NCBI GenBank assembly: GCA_031414415.1
Contig: JANNVK010000195.1
Span: 1 to 64,000, forward strand
Length of the DNA stretch: 64,000 bases
Source of the DNA: JANNVK01 sp031414415
GTDB lineage: Bacteria > Acidobacteriota > Blastocatellia > Pyrinomonadales > Pyrinomonadaceae
Direction: 5' to 3'
A program made the position numbers and the translations under genes. The notes below the pieces were generated by a model, which saw nothing but the letters and a program-made list of their open reading frames with translations, did no database searches and was not told the origin of the DNA. Below are positions 27,013 to 36,394 of the stretch, in pieces (positions within the stretch are counted from its first letter, which is position 1; each line of letters begins with the position of its first letter).

Positions 27013-27669
27013 ATGAAAAAGTGGATTTTACGCATTTTTATTTCGGGTCTAGTAATCGGGCTTCTCGGATTACTCGTTGTTTATTTCGTCAACCGGCAAG
27101 TTAATTCTGACACAAACAGCCGCATTCAAACTTCAATTACAGAAATTCCAATCGATAATCCGAAACGAATTGCAATTGTTCTCGGTGCCAAAGTTTGGGA
27201 AGATGGTTCGCTTTCTCACGCACTTATTGATCGCGTGACGACCGCAGTTGAACTCTATCGTGCCGGTCGCGTAAACAAACTTTTAATGTCAGGCGATAAT
27301 CCATCCGCCGATTATGATGAACCAACTGCGATGAAAAATTATGCAATAAAACTCGGCATTCCGGAAAGCGATATTGTTTTAGATTTTGCCGGTCGCCGAA
27401 CTTATGACACTTGTTTTCGTGCGAAAGAAATTTTCGATGTAAAGTCTGCGATTATCGTTACTCAAGAATTTCATCAGCCACGTTCGATTTATTTGTGCTC
27501 AAATATGGGAATTGATTCGATTGGAATTACAGCAAATAGGCGAAAGTATTTAGGCGAAAATTATTGGTCGTTTCGTGAATTTTTCTCGGTTTTTAGTGCC
27601 TGGTTTGAGATGAATTTTATACCTTTTGAGCCAATTTCCGGCAATAAAGAACCAATTATTCAAACCTAA
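27013..27669 (+). CDS. SanA/YdcF-like membrane protein (DUF218)
   Basis: The product has 218 residues with a single N-terminal membrane helix (about 6-25). The DUF218 core is clear: AIVLGAKVWEDG, LYRAGRVNKLLMSGD, LGIPESDIVLDFAGRRTYD and VTQEFHQPRSIYLC. SanA homologs affect envelope barrier function and vancomycin exclusion. It lies 10 nt after the dehydrogenase-like gene, which suggests co-transcription. Envelope role is by family only. Confidence 0.92.
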   Translation: MKKWILRIFISGLVIGLLGLLVVYFVNRQVNSDTNSRIQTSITEIPIDNPKRIAIVLGAKVWEDGSLSHALIDRVTTAVELYRAGRVNKLLMSGDNPSADYDEPTAMKNYAIKLGIPESDIVLDFAGRRTYDTCFRAKEIFDVKSAIIVTQEFHQPRSIYLCSNMGIDSIGITANRRKYLGENYWSFREFFSVFSAWFEMNFIPFEPISGNKEPIIQT

Positions 27670-27857
27670 ACCTACCTGATTTATTTAAGCAAGCAAAAGT
27701 TTTGCGATATTTTAAAACATCTAAATTGTTAAATTGAAACGGTTTAATTCAGCATTTACCATTCATAATTTATCATTACCTGCTTAGTTGTTTGAAACTA
27801 GCTTTCACATTCTATCCAATACGTTTTATAATTGTTTAAGGAGATTTTCAAAAAAAT

Positions 27858-28286
27858 ATGAGCAACCAACCAACTGTTTCAGACATTTTCCGTCGGGCGT
27901 TAGAAATAAGACAATCTAATAAATCAATGAGTTATGTTGATATTAAATCGCAAATAGTTAGTGAATATAATGGAAAACCTTTTCCAAATCCATCAAAATT
28001 AACGATTCCAGAATATGACAACATTGCTCCTGAAGAAGATTGGACAGCCGGATTGCCCGTTATTCTTCGCGGAATACAAACTGAAGATTGGAAAGAAATT
28101 GCTCATGGAATAATTATTAGCCTCGAACAGGTAGAAAATTATCCGATAGAATCTGGTCGCGAAGATGCACCTGAAAAAGAGTGGAGAAATAGAAACACCG
28201 GAATTGCTGAAGCTGAAGCAAAAAATATGAGTAAATGGATGCCCGAAGAATTAATGGCAATGGCTCAAAAAAATATTGGTAAATAA
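27858..28286 (+). CDS. hypothetical protein
   Basis: The product has 142 residues, soluble and acidic, with no signal peptide. It has no motif that I recognise. The stretch GKPFPNPSKLTIPEYDNIAPEEDW may be a conserved loop. The C-terminal half is helical. AAGGAG is about 14 nt from the ATG, and the gap to the preceding gene is 188 nt, so it likely has its own promoter. It precedes the methyltransferase gene by 28 nt and may be its operon partner. Confidence 0.75.
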   Translation: MSNQPTVSDIFRRALEIRQSNKSMSYVDIKSQIVSEYNGKPFPNPSKLTIPEYDNIAPEEDWTAGLPVILRGIQTEDWKEIAHGIIISLEQVENYPIESGREDAPEKEWRNRNTGIAEAEAKNMSKWMPEELMAMAQKNIGK

Positions 28287-28314
28287 ATTTTTAACTCAAC
28301 CGAAGCCAAAAATT

Positions 28315-29844
28315 ATGTCTGATAATTTTATCTACGACGATGTTCCATATCCGAGTTTTACTTTTCCGCAAACACATCCTGATCGACTTGCCACAATCGC
28401 AAAATTGCACGGAATGAATCCGGCGAAAGTTGAAACTTGTCGGGTTTTAGAACTTGGTTGTGGCGATGGAAGCAATCTCAACTGGATTTCTCACACAATT
28501 CCAAATGGCAAATTTGTCGGCGTTGATCTCTCTGTAAATCACATTTCAGATGCAAAATTAAACGCCAAAGAGCTTAACTTACATAATGTTGAATTTCACG
28601 CACTTGATGTTTTATCGCTGTCGGCTGAAACATTTGGAAAATTTGATTTTATCATTGCACACGGACTTTTTTCTTGGGTTCCGGACTTTGTTCGCGAAAA
28701 GATTTTGCAAATTTACCGCGAACTTTTAGAACCAAATGGCATTGGTTATTTGAGTTATAACGCTTATCCTGGTTGTCATTTGCGAGATTTTACACGAAAT
28801 ATAATGCGATTTCATGTCAAAGATATTGCAGAACCGATGCAACAAGTTGATGAATCATTAAAGTTTCTTGAGTTTTTGAGCGAGGTTGGCGAAGCTGGCG
28901 ACAAACCTAATATTAACCAAGAAATTATTAAACAAGAGTTTTTAAAACTCACAAAAAGAAATCGTGAAAACGTCTTTCACGATGACTTATCTGAAATAAA
29001 TCAGCCGTTTTATTTTGCAGATTTTATTGCAAAAGCTCAAGAAAATAGTCTTCAGTTTCTTTCCGAAGCCGAGTTTTTTTCGACTCAAACTCAGCATTTT
29101 CCGCAAAAAGTGCAGGAAATGTTCAAAACTTTTGGCGATAACATCATAAAAACTGAGCAGTATATTGATTTTATTAAGTCGCGACGTTTTCGCCAGACAC
29201 TTCTTTGTCATCAGAAGATAAATGTTAAACGAAATTTAGAACCGCAAATTATTAAAGATTTTTTGATTGCTTCGTCAGTTGAGTGTGATTCTAAAAAGCC
29301 GAAACTTGCCGGAAAAGAAGTTGAGGTATTTCGCGGAGCAAAAAACACGACCTTTCAAATGAATCATCCATTGACCAAAGCAGCACTTTTTTATCTGAGC
29401 AAAATGCTTTCAAAAGCCGTGAGTTTTAATGAACTGATAGAAAAATCAGTCGAGTTATTAAAAGATGAGAAAGATGCCGATTCGGCTGAAAATATTGAAA
29501 TAACTTGTGAAATGTTACTAAAACTATTCGCTGCAAATTTTGTAAAACTTCATATTTTTCAACCGGAAATGGTTGTTCAAATTAGCCAAAAACCGCAAGT
29601 GAGTAAGTTTTCACGCTGGCAAGCAAAGCGTGGTGATTCGGTTTCAAATATTCGAGGTGTAAGTTTCTCACTCGAAAACGATTTGGTGCGTGCTTTGTTG
29701 CTTTTGCTTGATGGCACAAACGATAAAAAAGCAATAATTGCGGCGTTAAATAAAAATCCCAAAACGAAAAATATTAAAAATTTGCCACTTTTGATGGAAA
29801 AACATCTCTCGCAAATAGCTGTTAATTCCTTACTCGTGGCGTAA
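28315..29844 (+). CDS. SAM-dependent methyltransferase with regulatory domain
   Basis: About 509 residues. The class I fold shows VLELGCGDGSNLNWIS (SAM glycine motif), GVDLS and FDFIIAHGLFSWVPD. Residues after about 230 match the methyltransferase regulatory domain and a C-terminal helical region of protein lysine methyltransferases that act on outer-membrane proteins. The start is set at the ATG at 28315, just before the conserved NFIYDDVPYP; an earlier frame start at 28276 overlaps the previous gene. A LuxR-type regulator follows after 4 nt. Confidence 0.9.
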   Translation: MSDNFIYDDVPYPSFTFPQTHPDRLATIAKLHGMNPAKVETCRVLELGCGDGSNLNWISHTIPNGKFVGVDLSVNHISDAKLNAKELNLHNVEFHALDVLSLSAETFGKFDFIIAHGLFSWVPDFVREKILQIYRELLEPNGIGYLSYNAYPGCHLRDFTRNIMRFHVKDIAEPMQQVDESLKFLEFLSEVGEAGDKPNINQEIIKQEFLKLTKRNRENVFHDDLSEINQPFYFADFIAKAQENSLQFLSEAEFFSTQTQHFPQKVQEMFKTFGDNIIKTEQYIDFIKSRRFRQTLLCHQKINVKRNLEPQIIKDFLIASSVECDSKKPKLAGKEVEVFRGAKNTTFQMNHPLTKAALFYLSKMLSKAVSFNELIEKSVELLKDEKDADSAENIEITCEMLLKLFAANFVKLHIFQPEMVVQISQKPQVSKFSRWQAKRGDSVSNIRGVSFSLENDLVRALLLLLDGTNDKKAIIAALNKNPKTKNIKNLPLLMEKHLSQIAVNSLLVA

Positions 29845-29848
29845 AAAA

Positions 29849-30466
29849 ATGAAGATTCTCATAATTGAAAATGAAACACTCGTTCGCATCGGAATTCGCA
29901 CTGTTTTGAGTTCTGAACCGCTGGTTACTTCGTTTGAAGAAGCCGAAACAAGCGAAGAAGGTTTCGATCTGTTTAAAAGAATTTCGCCTGATGTAACTTT
30001 GATGAGTTTAAGACTGAAAGAAACTTGTGCAATAGATGATGTAAAAAAATTTATTGCATTTGCCCCAAAAGCGAAAATTATAATTATTGCCTCGCATGCT
30101 GGAGATGGTGAAATCTCTAAAGCCTTGAAAGAAGGTGCTTTAGGATATGTATTGAAAGATATTTCGGCTACGGATTTAATAAAAGCAATTCGGACAGTTG
30201 CGACCGGCAAACGGTTTATACCAATCGAAATAGCCGAAGCACTTAACGAACATTTAGGTAAAGAAATGCTGACAAAATCTGAAACAGGAATTTTACGGAT
30301 GATTGTTGGTGGAATGACGAATAAAGAAATTGCATTTGCACTTGATATTTCTGAAAACACAGTAAAAACACACAACAAAAATCTTTACGAAAAACTTGGC
30401 GTTTCTGACCGAACTTCTGCCGCGACAACTGCAATCAAGCGTGGTTTGGTGAGAATTGATTTGTAA
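29849..30466 (+). CDS. LuxR/NarL-type regulator with a degenerate receiver
   Basis: The product has 205 residues. The N-terminus reads like a receiver (MKILIIENETLVRIGIRTVL), but the acidic pair is replaced by Glu-Asn and the phospho-acceptor position is Ser: VTLMSLRLKETC in place of VLMDLRMP. The C-terminal HTH is intact (LTKSETGILRMIVGGMTNKEIA, then SENTVKTHNKNLYEKLGV). It probably regulates without phosphorylation. It lies 4 nt after the methyltransferase gene, so the pair likely shares a transcript. Confidence 0.92.
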   Translation: MKILIIENETLVRIGIRTVLSSEPLVTSFEEAETSEEGFDLFKRISPDVTLMSLRLKETCAIDDVKKFIAFAPKAKIIIIASHAGDGEISKALKEGALGYVLKDISATDLIKAIRTVATGKRFIPIEIAEALNEHLGKEMLTKSETGILRMIVGGMTNKEIAFALDISENTVKTHNKNLYEKLGVSDRTSAATTAIKRGLVRIDL

Positions 30467-30507
30467 AAATGATTGCTTGAAAAGTGTTATTGTGCAAAAC
30501 TTAGCTT

Positions 30508-30735
30508 ATGAAGGTGATAAATGTAGATAACGAAATTTTGAAAGGAACTCCAGTTTTTAATGGCACACGTGTCCCAATAAAAAATTTGTTTGATTATTTA
30601 GAAACAGGAGAAACAATTGATGAATTTCTTAATGATTTTCCATCAGTAAAACGTCAACAAATCATTAAATTATTAGAATTCTCTGAAGAAATCACAATAA
30701 AATCCTCTGAAATGATGTATGCGAATTTTACTTGA
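30508..30735 (+). CDS. DUF433 antitoxin
   Basis: The product has 75 residues, with LKGTPVFNGTRVPIKNLFDYLETGET and FLNDFPSVKRQQIIKLLE, the DUF433 pattern (winged-helix DNA-binding). Its 3' end overlaps the DUF5615 gene by 17 nt. The pair is a known toxin-antitoxin architecture; it probably represses its own operon. Confidence 0.92.
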   Translation: MKVINVDNEILKGTPVFNGTRVPIKNLFDYLETGETIDEFLNDFPSVKRQQIIKLLEFSEEITIKSSEMMYANFT

Positions 30736-31042
30736 TGAATGTGTAACCCGAAAATTAAAACAATATTTAACTGAATTTGATGTCAAAACTGTTGTTGAGA
30801 TGGAATGGAGTGGATTGAAAAATGGTAACTTGATGAAAGTTGCGATTGAAGAGAAGTTTGACATCTTGCTCACGATTGATAAGAACATAGAATATCAGCA
30901 AAATATTGGGAAATATCAAATTTCAGTAGTGGTTTTAGATGTTGAAAAAAGCACAATTAGCTGTTTGTTAGAACTTTTACCTAAGTTCAAAACTCAAATA
31001 ACTGAGTTTAAATTTGGTCAAGCCTATTTAATTAAAATGTAA
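30719..31042 (+). CDS. DUF5615 PIN-like toxin
   Basis: The product has 107 residues. MRILLDECVTRKLK and LLTIDKNIEYQQN hold the acidic residues of a PIN-like fold (D/E), followed by VVVLDVEKS. Proteins of this group are putative RNases paired with DUF433 antitoxins. It overlaps the antitoxin by 17 nt. Residue D in LLTID and D6/E7 are candidates for metal ligands. No truncation is visible. Confidence 0.9.
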   Translation: MRILLDECVTRKLKQYLTEFDVKTVVEMEWSGLKNGNLMKVAIEEKFDILLTIDKNIEYQQNIGKYQISVVVLDVEKSTISCLLELLPKFKTQITEFKFGQAYLIKM

Positions 31043-31133
31043 TTTTGTAATTATGTTCTATCAAAATTTTTACTTGATTTTTTTTCACTCCGTAAAATCT
31101 AAATAAACTAAGTGCAATCGCACAACTTTAATT

Positions 31134-32162
31134 ATGAAAAGACGCGATTTATTAAAAGGAATAGCAACTCTTCCATTTCTTGCCCAAACGATGTTTAGCC
31201 AAAAATCAATAAAATCTAAAACCATTAAACCCAAGCGTTTAAAAACAGGCGACACAGTTGCGGTAATTGCACCTTCGAGCGGAGTTTCAGAGCAAGAATT
31301 CGCCAAAGCCATTCAAAATATGACTGATTTAGGTTTCAAAACCAAGGTCGGAAAATATACGAAATCGTTAAACGGTTTTCTCGCCGGAACTGACAATGAA
31401 CGCCTCGAAGATTTTCATTGGGCATTTGCCGACAAAGAAGTTAAAGCTATTTGGTGCATTCGCGGCGGTTACGGTGCCGCGAGGTTTTTGCCTGATATTG
31501 ATTATAATTTGATACAGAAAAATCCGAAAATTTTGATTGGTTACTCAGATATAACAGCTCTGCATCTCGCAATTTATCAAAACACCGGTTTAATCACCTT
31601 TCATGGACCTGTTGCATCATCAACATATTCCGATTACACCAAAAAACACGCGATAAATGTGCTGATGAATCCTTCAGCTCAATATAAAATCGAACTTTCG
31701 CCTGAAAATGTCGCAAAAGAATCGGGTTTATTCAAAACAGAAGTGATAACCAAAGGAAAATGTCGCGGCAAACTTATCGGCGGCAATCTTTCATTGCTTA
31801 CTGCATTGGCTGGAACACCTTTCGCTTTAAAAAATTTGAAAGGCAAAATATTGTTTATTGAAGACGTGAGCGAAAGACCTTATCGGCTCGACAGAATGTT
31901 TACCCAATTAAGGCAAAGTGTTGATTTAAAACAGCTTGCAGGTATTGCACTTGGAATTTTTGAAAATTGCAACGCACCTGACGATCAGTCTCAAACTGTT
32001 TTAGACGTTGCCCGCGACCAACTTGGCAACCTTGGAATTCCGGTAATTTACGGACTTTCCTTTGGGCATATCCGCGATCAATTTACATTACCTGTTGGAA
32101 TTGAAGCAGAATTAGACACGGAAAGTGCAACGATGATTTTTTTGGAAAGTGCTGTAGTTTGA
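31134..32162 (+). CDS. LD-carboxypeptidase (S66 family)
   Basis: The product has 342 residues. The start MKRRDLLKGIATLPFL is a twin-arginine-like or Sec signal. GGYGAARFLPDID and GYSDITALHLAI carry the S66 nucleophile Ser (in GYSD), FHGP and IEDVSERPYRLDRM (with the Glu), and a later FGHIRDQ His. It cuts the L,D bond of muramoyl tetrapeptides in peptidoglycan recycling; an exported location is suggested. Complete family length. Confidence 0.93.
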   Translation: MKRRDLLKGIATLPFLAQTMFSQKSIKSKTIKPKRLKTGDTVAVIAPSSGVSEQEFAKAIQNMTDLGFKTKVGKYTKSLNGFLAGTDNERLEDFHWAFADKEVKAIWCIRGGYGAARFLPDIDYNLIQKNPKILIGYSDITALHLAIYQNTGLITFHGPVASSTYSDYTKKHAINVLMNPSAQYKIELSPENVAKESGLFKTEVITKGKCRGKLIGGNLSLLTALAGTPFALKNLKGKILFIEDVSERPYRLDRMFTQLRQSVDLKQLAGIALGIFENCNAPDDQSQTVLDVARDQLGNLGIPVIYGLSFGHIRDQFTLPVGIEAELDTESATMIFLESAVV

Positions 32163-32194
32163 TTTTGAATGTGTAATCTTTTAGAACAAAAAAA

Positions 32195-32228
32195 CGTCGG
32201 ATATTGCTCAAAATAGCTTTACCCGACG
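32195..32228 (-). terminator. terminator for the S46 peptidase gene
   Basis: A hairpin with CGTCGG (32195-32200) and CCGACG (32223-32228), extended by TA/TA pairs, is followed on the minus strand by TTTTTTTG. It ends the minus transcript from 34408 and separates it from the convergent LD-carboxypeptidase gene. Confidence 0.75.
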
Positions 32229-32263
32229 CAATTATAAAATTAGCTTTTAATAAAAAAGCAAAC

Positions 32264-34408
32264 TTATTTACCTGCTTTTTTCGACATTGCTTTTCCTTTT
32301 TTGATGTCTAATTCATTCAAAATCCAGCCAGCACCGCCAAATTTATCAGTAATAAACATTACATATCGAATATCGACCGAAATTGTTCTGCCAAAATTTG
32401 GATTAAAGAAAAAGTCGTTTCCTAAACCTTCGTAGTTGCCATCGAAAGCAATTCCAACTTGCTCGCCTTTTGCATTCAAAACAGGTGAACCTGAGTTTCC
32501 GCCGATGATATCGTTGGTCGAGAGAAAGTTTAGTGGCATTGTTCCATTTACGCCGTAAGTTCCGTAATCTTTATTTTTCCAAAGTGAATTAAGTTTCTCT
32601 GGGCTTTTAAAAGGATCACGTCCAGTTTCTTTTTCAATTAAGCCGTCAAGTGTGGTGAAAGGAAAACGCATTTCAGCTTCGCGAGACTTGTATCCTTGCA
32701 CATATCCATAAGTAAATCTTTGGGTAAAATTGGCATCAGGATAAGATTTTGAGCCACGCATTTCTACCATTCCTTGCATATATGTCAGCCGATTTGGTGC
32801 GATTACGCCGCTTAATTGTGATTGACGCTGAAAAGCTCCAGCTATTGCTGGCGAAATTTCATTAACCAAAACAATTAATGGTTCTTTCGATTCTGAAATT
32901 TGTTGCGGCGACATTGCGAGCAGTTCATTCAAACCTTTCTCATTCGAAAGTGTCGAATTTTCAATCATTTTACGTGCAAATTCGTCTTCGGCAGTAATTC
33001 GTGCATCACCTTCCGTTCCCGCAAAACGCTTTTCGATTGCCGCAATTTTTTGATCGGCGGGCAACATCGCGGCTTTGCGAAGCATAAACTTCAAACTCTC
33101 GCGAGCAACAATCGGTTCGCCTTCTAAAATACGCGGAATAAACGCTTTAATTCGTTCTTTATTTGCTTGCGGACTCGAAAGTTGGTAAATATACCCGAGC
33201 AAATCTACATTCAACATTCCACGTAAAACTAAATCTTGCGGTGCTGTTTTGCTGAAATTTGCGTAAACATCTTTGAGTGCTTTCATTGCTTCGCCATATT
33301 TTGCACGCGATGCATCTTTTGCAATCCAAGCCGAATAAGCCGCTTCTTGGTTTTGTTTTTGACCGACAATATTTGCCCGCTTCATTGCTAAAACTCCACC
33401 TTCTTGTGCCTTTAACGAATTTAAAAGACTAAAATAATCTGCTTGAAGAGCAACTTTTTTTGCATTACTCGTCCGTCCAACCATATCTACGGCTTCGGCT
33501 CTTGCTCTTAAAGAATCAATTCCAAATGGAATTTGATAATCTTGGTTATATGCAACCGAAAAACTTTCGCGATAGCGATTTGTTCCGCCCGGAAAACCCA
33601 TAATCATTGTAAAATCATTTTCCTTCAAACCTTCAGCAGAAATCGACAAAAACTTCTTTGGTTTATATGGAACATTGTCTTTCGAATAAGGTGCAGGCTT
33701 TCCGTCTTTCCCAACATATGCACGTAAAAAAGTGAAATCTCCGCTATGTCGCGTCCATTCAAAATTATCAGGATCGCCACCATATTGAGCCACACTGTAT
33801 GGCGGAGCATAAACAATGCGAATATCTTCAATCGTGGCGTAATGAAATTTGTAATAAAATAAACCTGCACTTAGCGGTTGAATAACAACCGTAACGCCTT
33901 CACCAACTTTAGCTTCTTCGGCTTTTGTTAATTCGGCAATTCGTTTTTGAACAGCTGCGTTATCGCTCTGATTTATTCCGTTTAAAACCTGCGAGGTTAC
34001 ATCTTCAGATTTAAGCGTAATATCAATGTTGTAACCTTTTGCCGACAATTCTGTTGCTTGATTATCAGCTTTGTAACCAATTTCGCCATAATTTGCAGCG
34101 ACAGTTGAGGCAGCAACTAAACCGTCAATTGCACAATGATGATTTGTTAAAATTAAACCTTGTGGCGAAACGAATTCGCCAGTGCAACCGATGCTTAAAC
34201 TCACAACTGCTTCTGATAATCCGCCGCCATTTGGGTTGTAAATATCTGTTGCTGGAATTTTCAAACCTTTTTCTTTCAGAGGCAATTTCGCAATTGTATC
34301 TAACATATACATTCCTTCGTCTGCCTGAACAGTCGAGAATGGCACTACCGAAACAACTAGTGCAACAAGCAATGTTGCACTTAAAAAGCTGTATTTTTTT
34401 AATTTCAT
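32264..34408 (-). CDS. S46 family serine peptidase (dipeptidyl peptidase DPP7/DPP11-like)
   Basis: The product has 714 residues with a signal peptide (about 1-29). FVSPQGLILTNHHCAIDGL carries the catalytic His; GGNSGSPVLNAKGE carries the Ser near residue 650; the domain order and length match S46 dipeptidyl peptidases, which remove dipeptides in the periplasm. The P1 preference cannot be read by eye. Its own terminator follows. A simple poly-Lys tail (KKGKAMSKKAGK) ends the protein. Confidence 0.95.
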   Translation of the reverse strand: MKLKKYSFLSATLLVALVVSVVPFSTVQADEGMYMLDTIAKLPLKEKGLKIPATDIYNPNGGGLSEAVVSLSIGCTGEFVSPQGLILTNHHCAIDGLVAASTVAANYGEIGYKADNQATELSAKGYNIDITLKSEDVTSQVLNGINQSDNAAVQKRIAELTKAEEAKVGEGVTVVIQPLSAGLFYYKFHYATIEDIRIVYAPPYSVAQYGGDPDNFEWTRHSGDFTFLRAYVGKDGKPAPYSKDNVPYKPKKFLSISAEGLKENDFTMIMGFPGGTNRYRESFSVAYNQDYQIPFGIDSLRARAEAVDMVGRTSNAKKVALQADYFSLLNSLKAQEGGVLAMKRANIVGQKQNQEAAYSAWIAKDASRAKYGEAMKALKDVYANFSKTAPQDLVLRGMLNVDLLGYIYQLSSPQANKERIKAFIPRILEGEPIVARESLKFMLRKAAMLPADQKIAAIEKRFAGTEGDARITAEDEFARKMIENSTLSNEKGLNELLAMSPQQISESKEPLIVLVNEISPAIAGAFQRQSQLSGVIAPNRLTYMQGMVEMRGSKSYPDANFTQRFTYGYVQGYKSREAEMRFPFTTLDGLIEKETGRDPFKSPEKLNSLWKNKDYGTYGVNGTMPLNFLSTNDIIGGNSGSPVLNAKGEQVGIAFDGNYEGLGNDFFFNPNFGRTISVDIRYVMFITDKFGGAGWILNELDIKKGKAMSKKAGK

Positions 34409-34534
34409 TTTTAACTTCCTGTTTTAGAATTTTGTGTTTAAGTTTTGCTAACTATAACTTAAAAAAAGTTTATTTCACTATATCATTTTAAAGTTAGACA
34501 AAAAAATTGACTAAATACTAGAATCCAATAAATC

Positions 34535-35383
34535 TTACATTTTGGCATTACAGTTACCTTTTTCGTCACAAAACCAATCTCGCATCATTTCAACAACGCC
34601 TTTTTTGCCTTCGCCGATGTATTTATCGCGTCGTAGTTTGTATTCGTCGAAAATCTTTATTGCCTTTGTTTTCAATAATTTATCGACTTCAGTTTCAGTT
34701 TGACCTTTTGGCACGGCATAAACAAAACCGTTTTTCGGGCTTGAAAATGTCGGGTTTGAAAAGAAGTCTCGTTCAATAAATTTTCCGCTGAAATCTTCTT
34801 CGTCTGCGGCTTGGACAAAAAAGCGAATCGCATAATCGGGATAACCGAACAGATAGCCGTAACCGCCAAATCTCGCACCTGTTTCATCGTAATCAACGGC
34901 GTAAAGAACTTGTAACGGATGCGAATTTTCAGTAATTGCCCAACGCTCGAAAAACGCAGATTTGCTTTTCAACATTGCCGATAAATTACTTCGATTAAAA
35001 ATTACTGCATCGCTAAACCTCTTGCCTTCAAACGATTTAGCAAAATGATGAATGTCTGCAAATAAGTTTTCACTGCATTTAAAGTGTCGCAAAATTTCGC
35101 GTGTGTCGCTGATTTTTGCCAAAGTATTTCGGCGTTCATCCGCTTTTTTTTCGTCACGCGGAGGGCGAATTTCGGTTTGAAAATTTGTGAAACCGCTCGA
35201 CATCGGTTTCAAATCGCTGACTATCGTATAAAGTGCTTCCGAATCGAGTGCTTTGAGCAACAGTTCTTCGGCAACTTTGCGTTTTTCGGGTGAAAGTTTC
35301 TCGAATGGAAAACATTCGTTGCGTTGCCCAAACGTCAAGACGGAAAAAGATAGAATCAGAAAAAAGGTAAATAAAAGTTTCAT
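34535..35383 (-). CDS. hypothetical exported protein in the COG0523 operon
   Basis: About 282 residues with a signal peptide (MKLLFTFFLILSFSVLTFG). I choose the ATG at 35383 because it fits the signal and leaves 4 nt to the MerC-like gene; an ATG at 35398 would overlap that gene. The mature protein has Cys in NECFPFE and CDEKGNC near the C-terminus and no catalytic motif I know. It is the last gene of the operon CobW-like, WG-repeat, MerC-like, this. A periplasmic metal-related role is inferred from position. Confidence 0.8.
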   Translation of the reverse strand: MKLLFTFFLILSFSVLTFGQRNECFPFEKLSPEKRKVAEELLLKALDSEALYTIVSDLKPMSSGFTNFQTEIRPPRDEKKADERRNTLAKISDTREILRHFKCSENLFADIHHFAKSFEGKRFSDAVIFNRSNLSAMLKSKSAFFERWAITENSHPLQVLYAVDYDETGARFGGYGYLFGYPDYAIRFFVQAADEEDFSGKFIERDFFSNPTFSSPKNGFVYAVPKGQTETEVDKLLKTKAIKIFDEYKLRRDKYIGEGKKGVVEMMRDWFCDEKGNCNAKM

Positions 35384-35387
35384 AAAT

Positions 35388-35771
35388 TTATTCCACACAG
35401 ACTTTGCAAGCCTTGCAATAAGAATGATTTAGCAGATGTGCCGCTGTAATTCCGGCTGCACCAAACAGCAAAAATATCACATTTCCGGCTATATTTTCTT
35501 CAAAAAATAAACGCGATAAAATAATCATTGAAATTCCGCCGACAAATAAAAGTATCGGATTCAATTTGCGATGATGTTTGAAATATGACGGCAAGAAACT
35601 GATGATTGCCAAGCAAATAGAGATGCCGATAATTACGAGTTCGGTAGTTTCGTCCGCCAAAAAACTCAGCCCGAAAAGCGGCAGAAAAGAAATAATCAGA
35701 GGCATCGCCAGGCAGTGTATCAAACATAGCCACGATACCGATGTTCCGGCGTAGTCTAAAATTTTTGTCAT
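35388..35771 (-). CDS. MerC-domain membrane protein
   Basis: About 127 residues with four predicted membrane helices. The first helix carries WLCLIHCLAMP, the CxxxC site of MerC. A C-terminal Cys-rich tail (YCKACKVCVE) is present. MerC proteins move Hg(II) in mercury resistance, but family members without mer genes occur in zinc-scarcity operons. The start ATG at 35771 (MTKILDYAG) fits the helix; the longer frame has no signal. Spacing of 4 nt to the neighbours on each side supports one operon. Confidence 0.85.
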   Translation of the reverse strand: MTKILDYAGTSVSWLCLIHCLAMPLIISFLPLFGLSFLADETTELVIIGISICLAIISFLPSYFKHHRKLNPILLFVGGISMIILSRLFFEENIAGNVIFLLFGAAGITAAHLLNHSYCKACKVCVE

Positions 35772-35775
35772 ATAA

Positions 35776-36390
35776 TTAGTGTTTATCTTTGTCCTTGTCC
35801 GCATGTTTTTCTTTAGAAATCTCTTGCGACCATAAGATTTTGCCACTCGTATCAATCCAATGATGACGGTGATTTTCGGTGACAACTTGGGCAACGCCGC
35901 CGCTGAATTCTTTGGCTTCTTCAAATTTTGCTTCGATAATCATCTTGCCTGTTTTATCGATATAGCCCCATTTTCCGCCTTTTTTAACAGCCAAACGTCC
36001 TTCTTTGAAACCCATTCCAGTTTTTTCAAAGTCTTGCGGTTGAATCACAATGTTGCCTTTTTTATCGATCCACGCAGATTTTTTATCAACTTGAACCAAC
36101 GCTAAACCATCGGAAAACATATAGGTAAATTCAAATTGCGGCTTGATTATCCAACTGCCTTTCACGTCAATATAGCCGTATTTTCCGCCGAGTTTGGTGG
36201 CGGCAAGACCTTCGTTAAAACCCATAGTGTTTTCAAATTGCGGGGCAATTATCATCTTGCCGCTTCTATCGATGTAGCCGTATTTACCGTTTTCCATCAC
36301 CCAAAAAAGCGGCATCGCTTTGTCCTTGGTTTGAGCAAACGTAATGCTTGCAAAAATTGTAAGTAACGTGATAAGTAGTATTTTTTTCAT
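35776..36390 (-). CDS. WG-repeat protein
   Basis: About 204 residues with a signal peptide (MKKILLITLLTIFASITFAQ). Four to five WG repeats follow the pattern GKYGYIDRSGKMIIAPQFE, GKWGYIDKTGKMIIEAKFE, and others. The ATG at 36390 is chosen because it precedes a clear signal sequence. WG repeats are binding scaffolds. It lies 4 nt after the COG0523 gene and 4 nt before the MerC-like gene. Late His residues (ENHRHHWIDTSG, EKHADKDKDKH) could bind metal. Confidence 0.9.
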   Translation of the reverse strand: MKKILLITLLTIFASITFAQTKDKAMPLFWVMENGKYGYIDRSGKMIIAPQFENTMGFNEGLAATKLGGKYGYIDVKGSWIIKPQFEFTYMFSDGLALVQVDKKSAWIDKKGNIVIQPQDFEKTGMGFKEGRLAVKKGGKWGYIDKTGKMIIEAKFEEAKEFSGGVAQVVTENHRHHWIDTSGKILWSQEISKEKHADKDKDKH

Positions 36391-36394
36391 ATAT

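Noticed and set aside
34039..34491. A 150-residue plus frame opposite the S46 gene
   Set aside because: It is antisense to the signal and N-terminal part of the peptidase; Leu- and Gln-rich composition is typical of a shadow frame.
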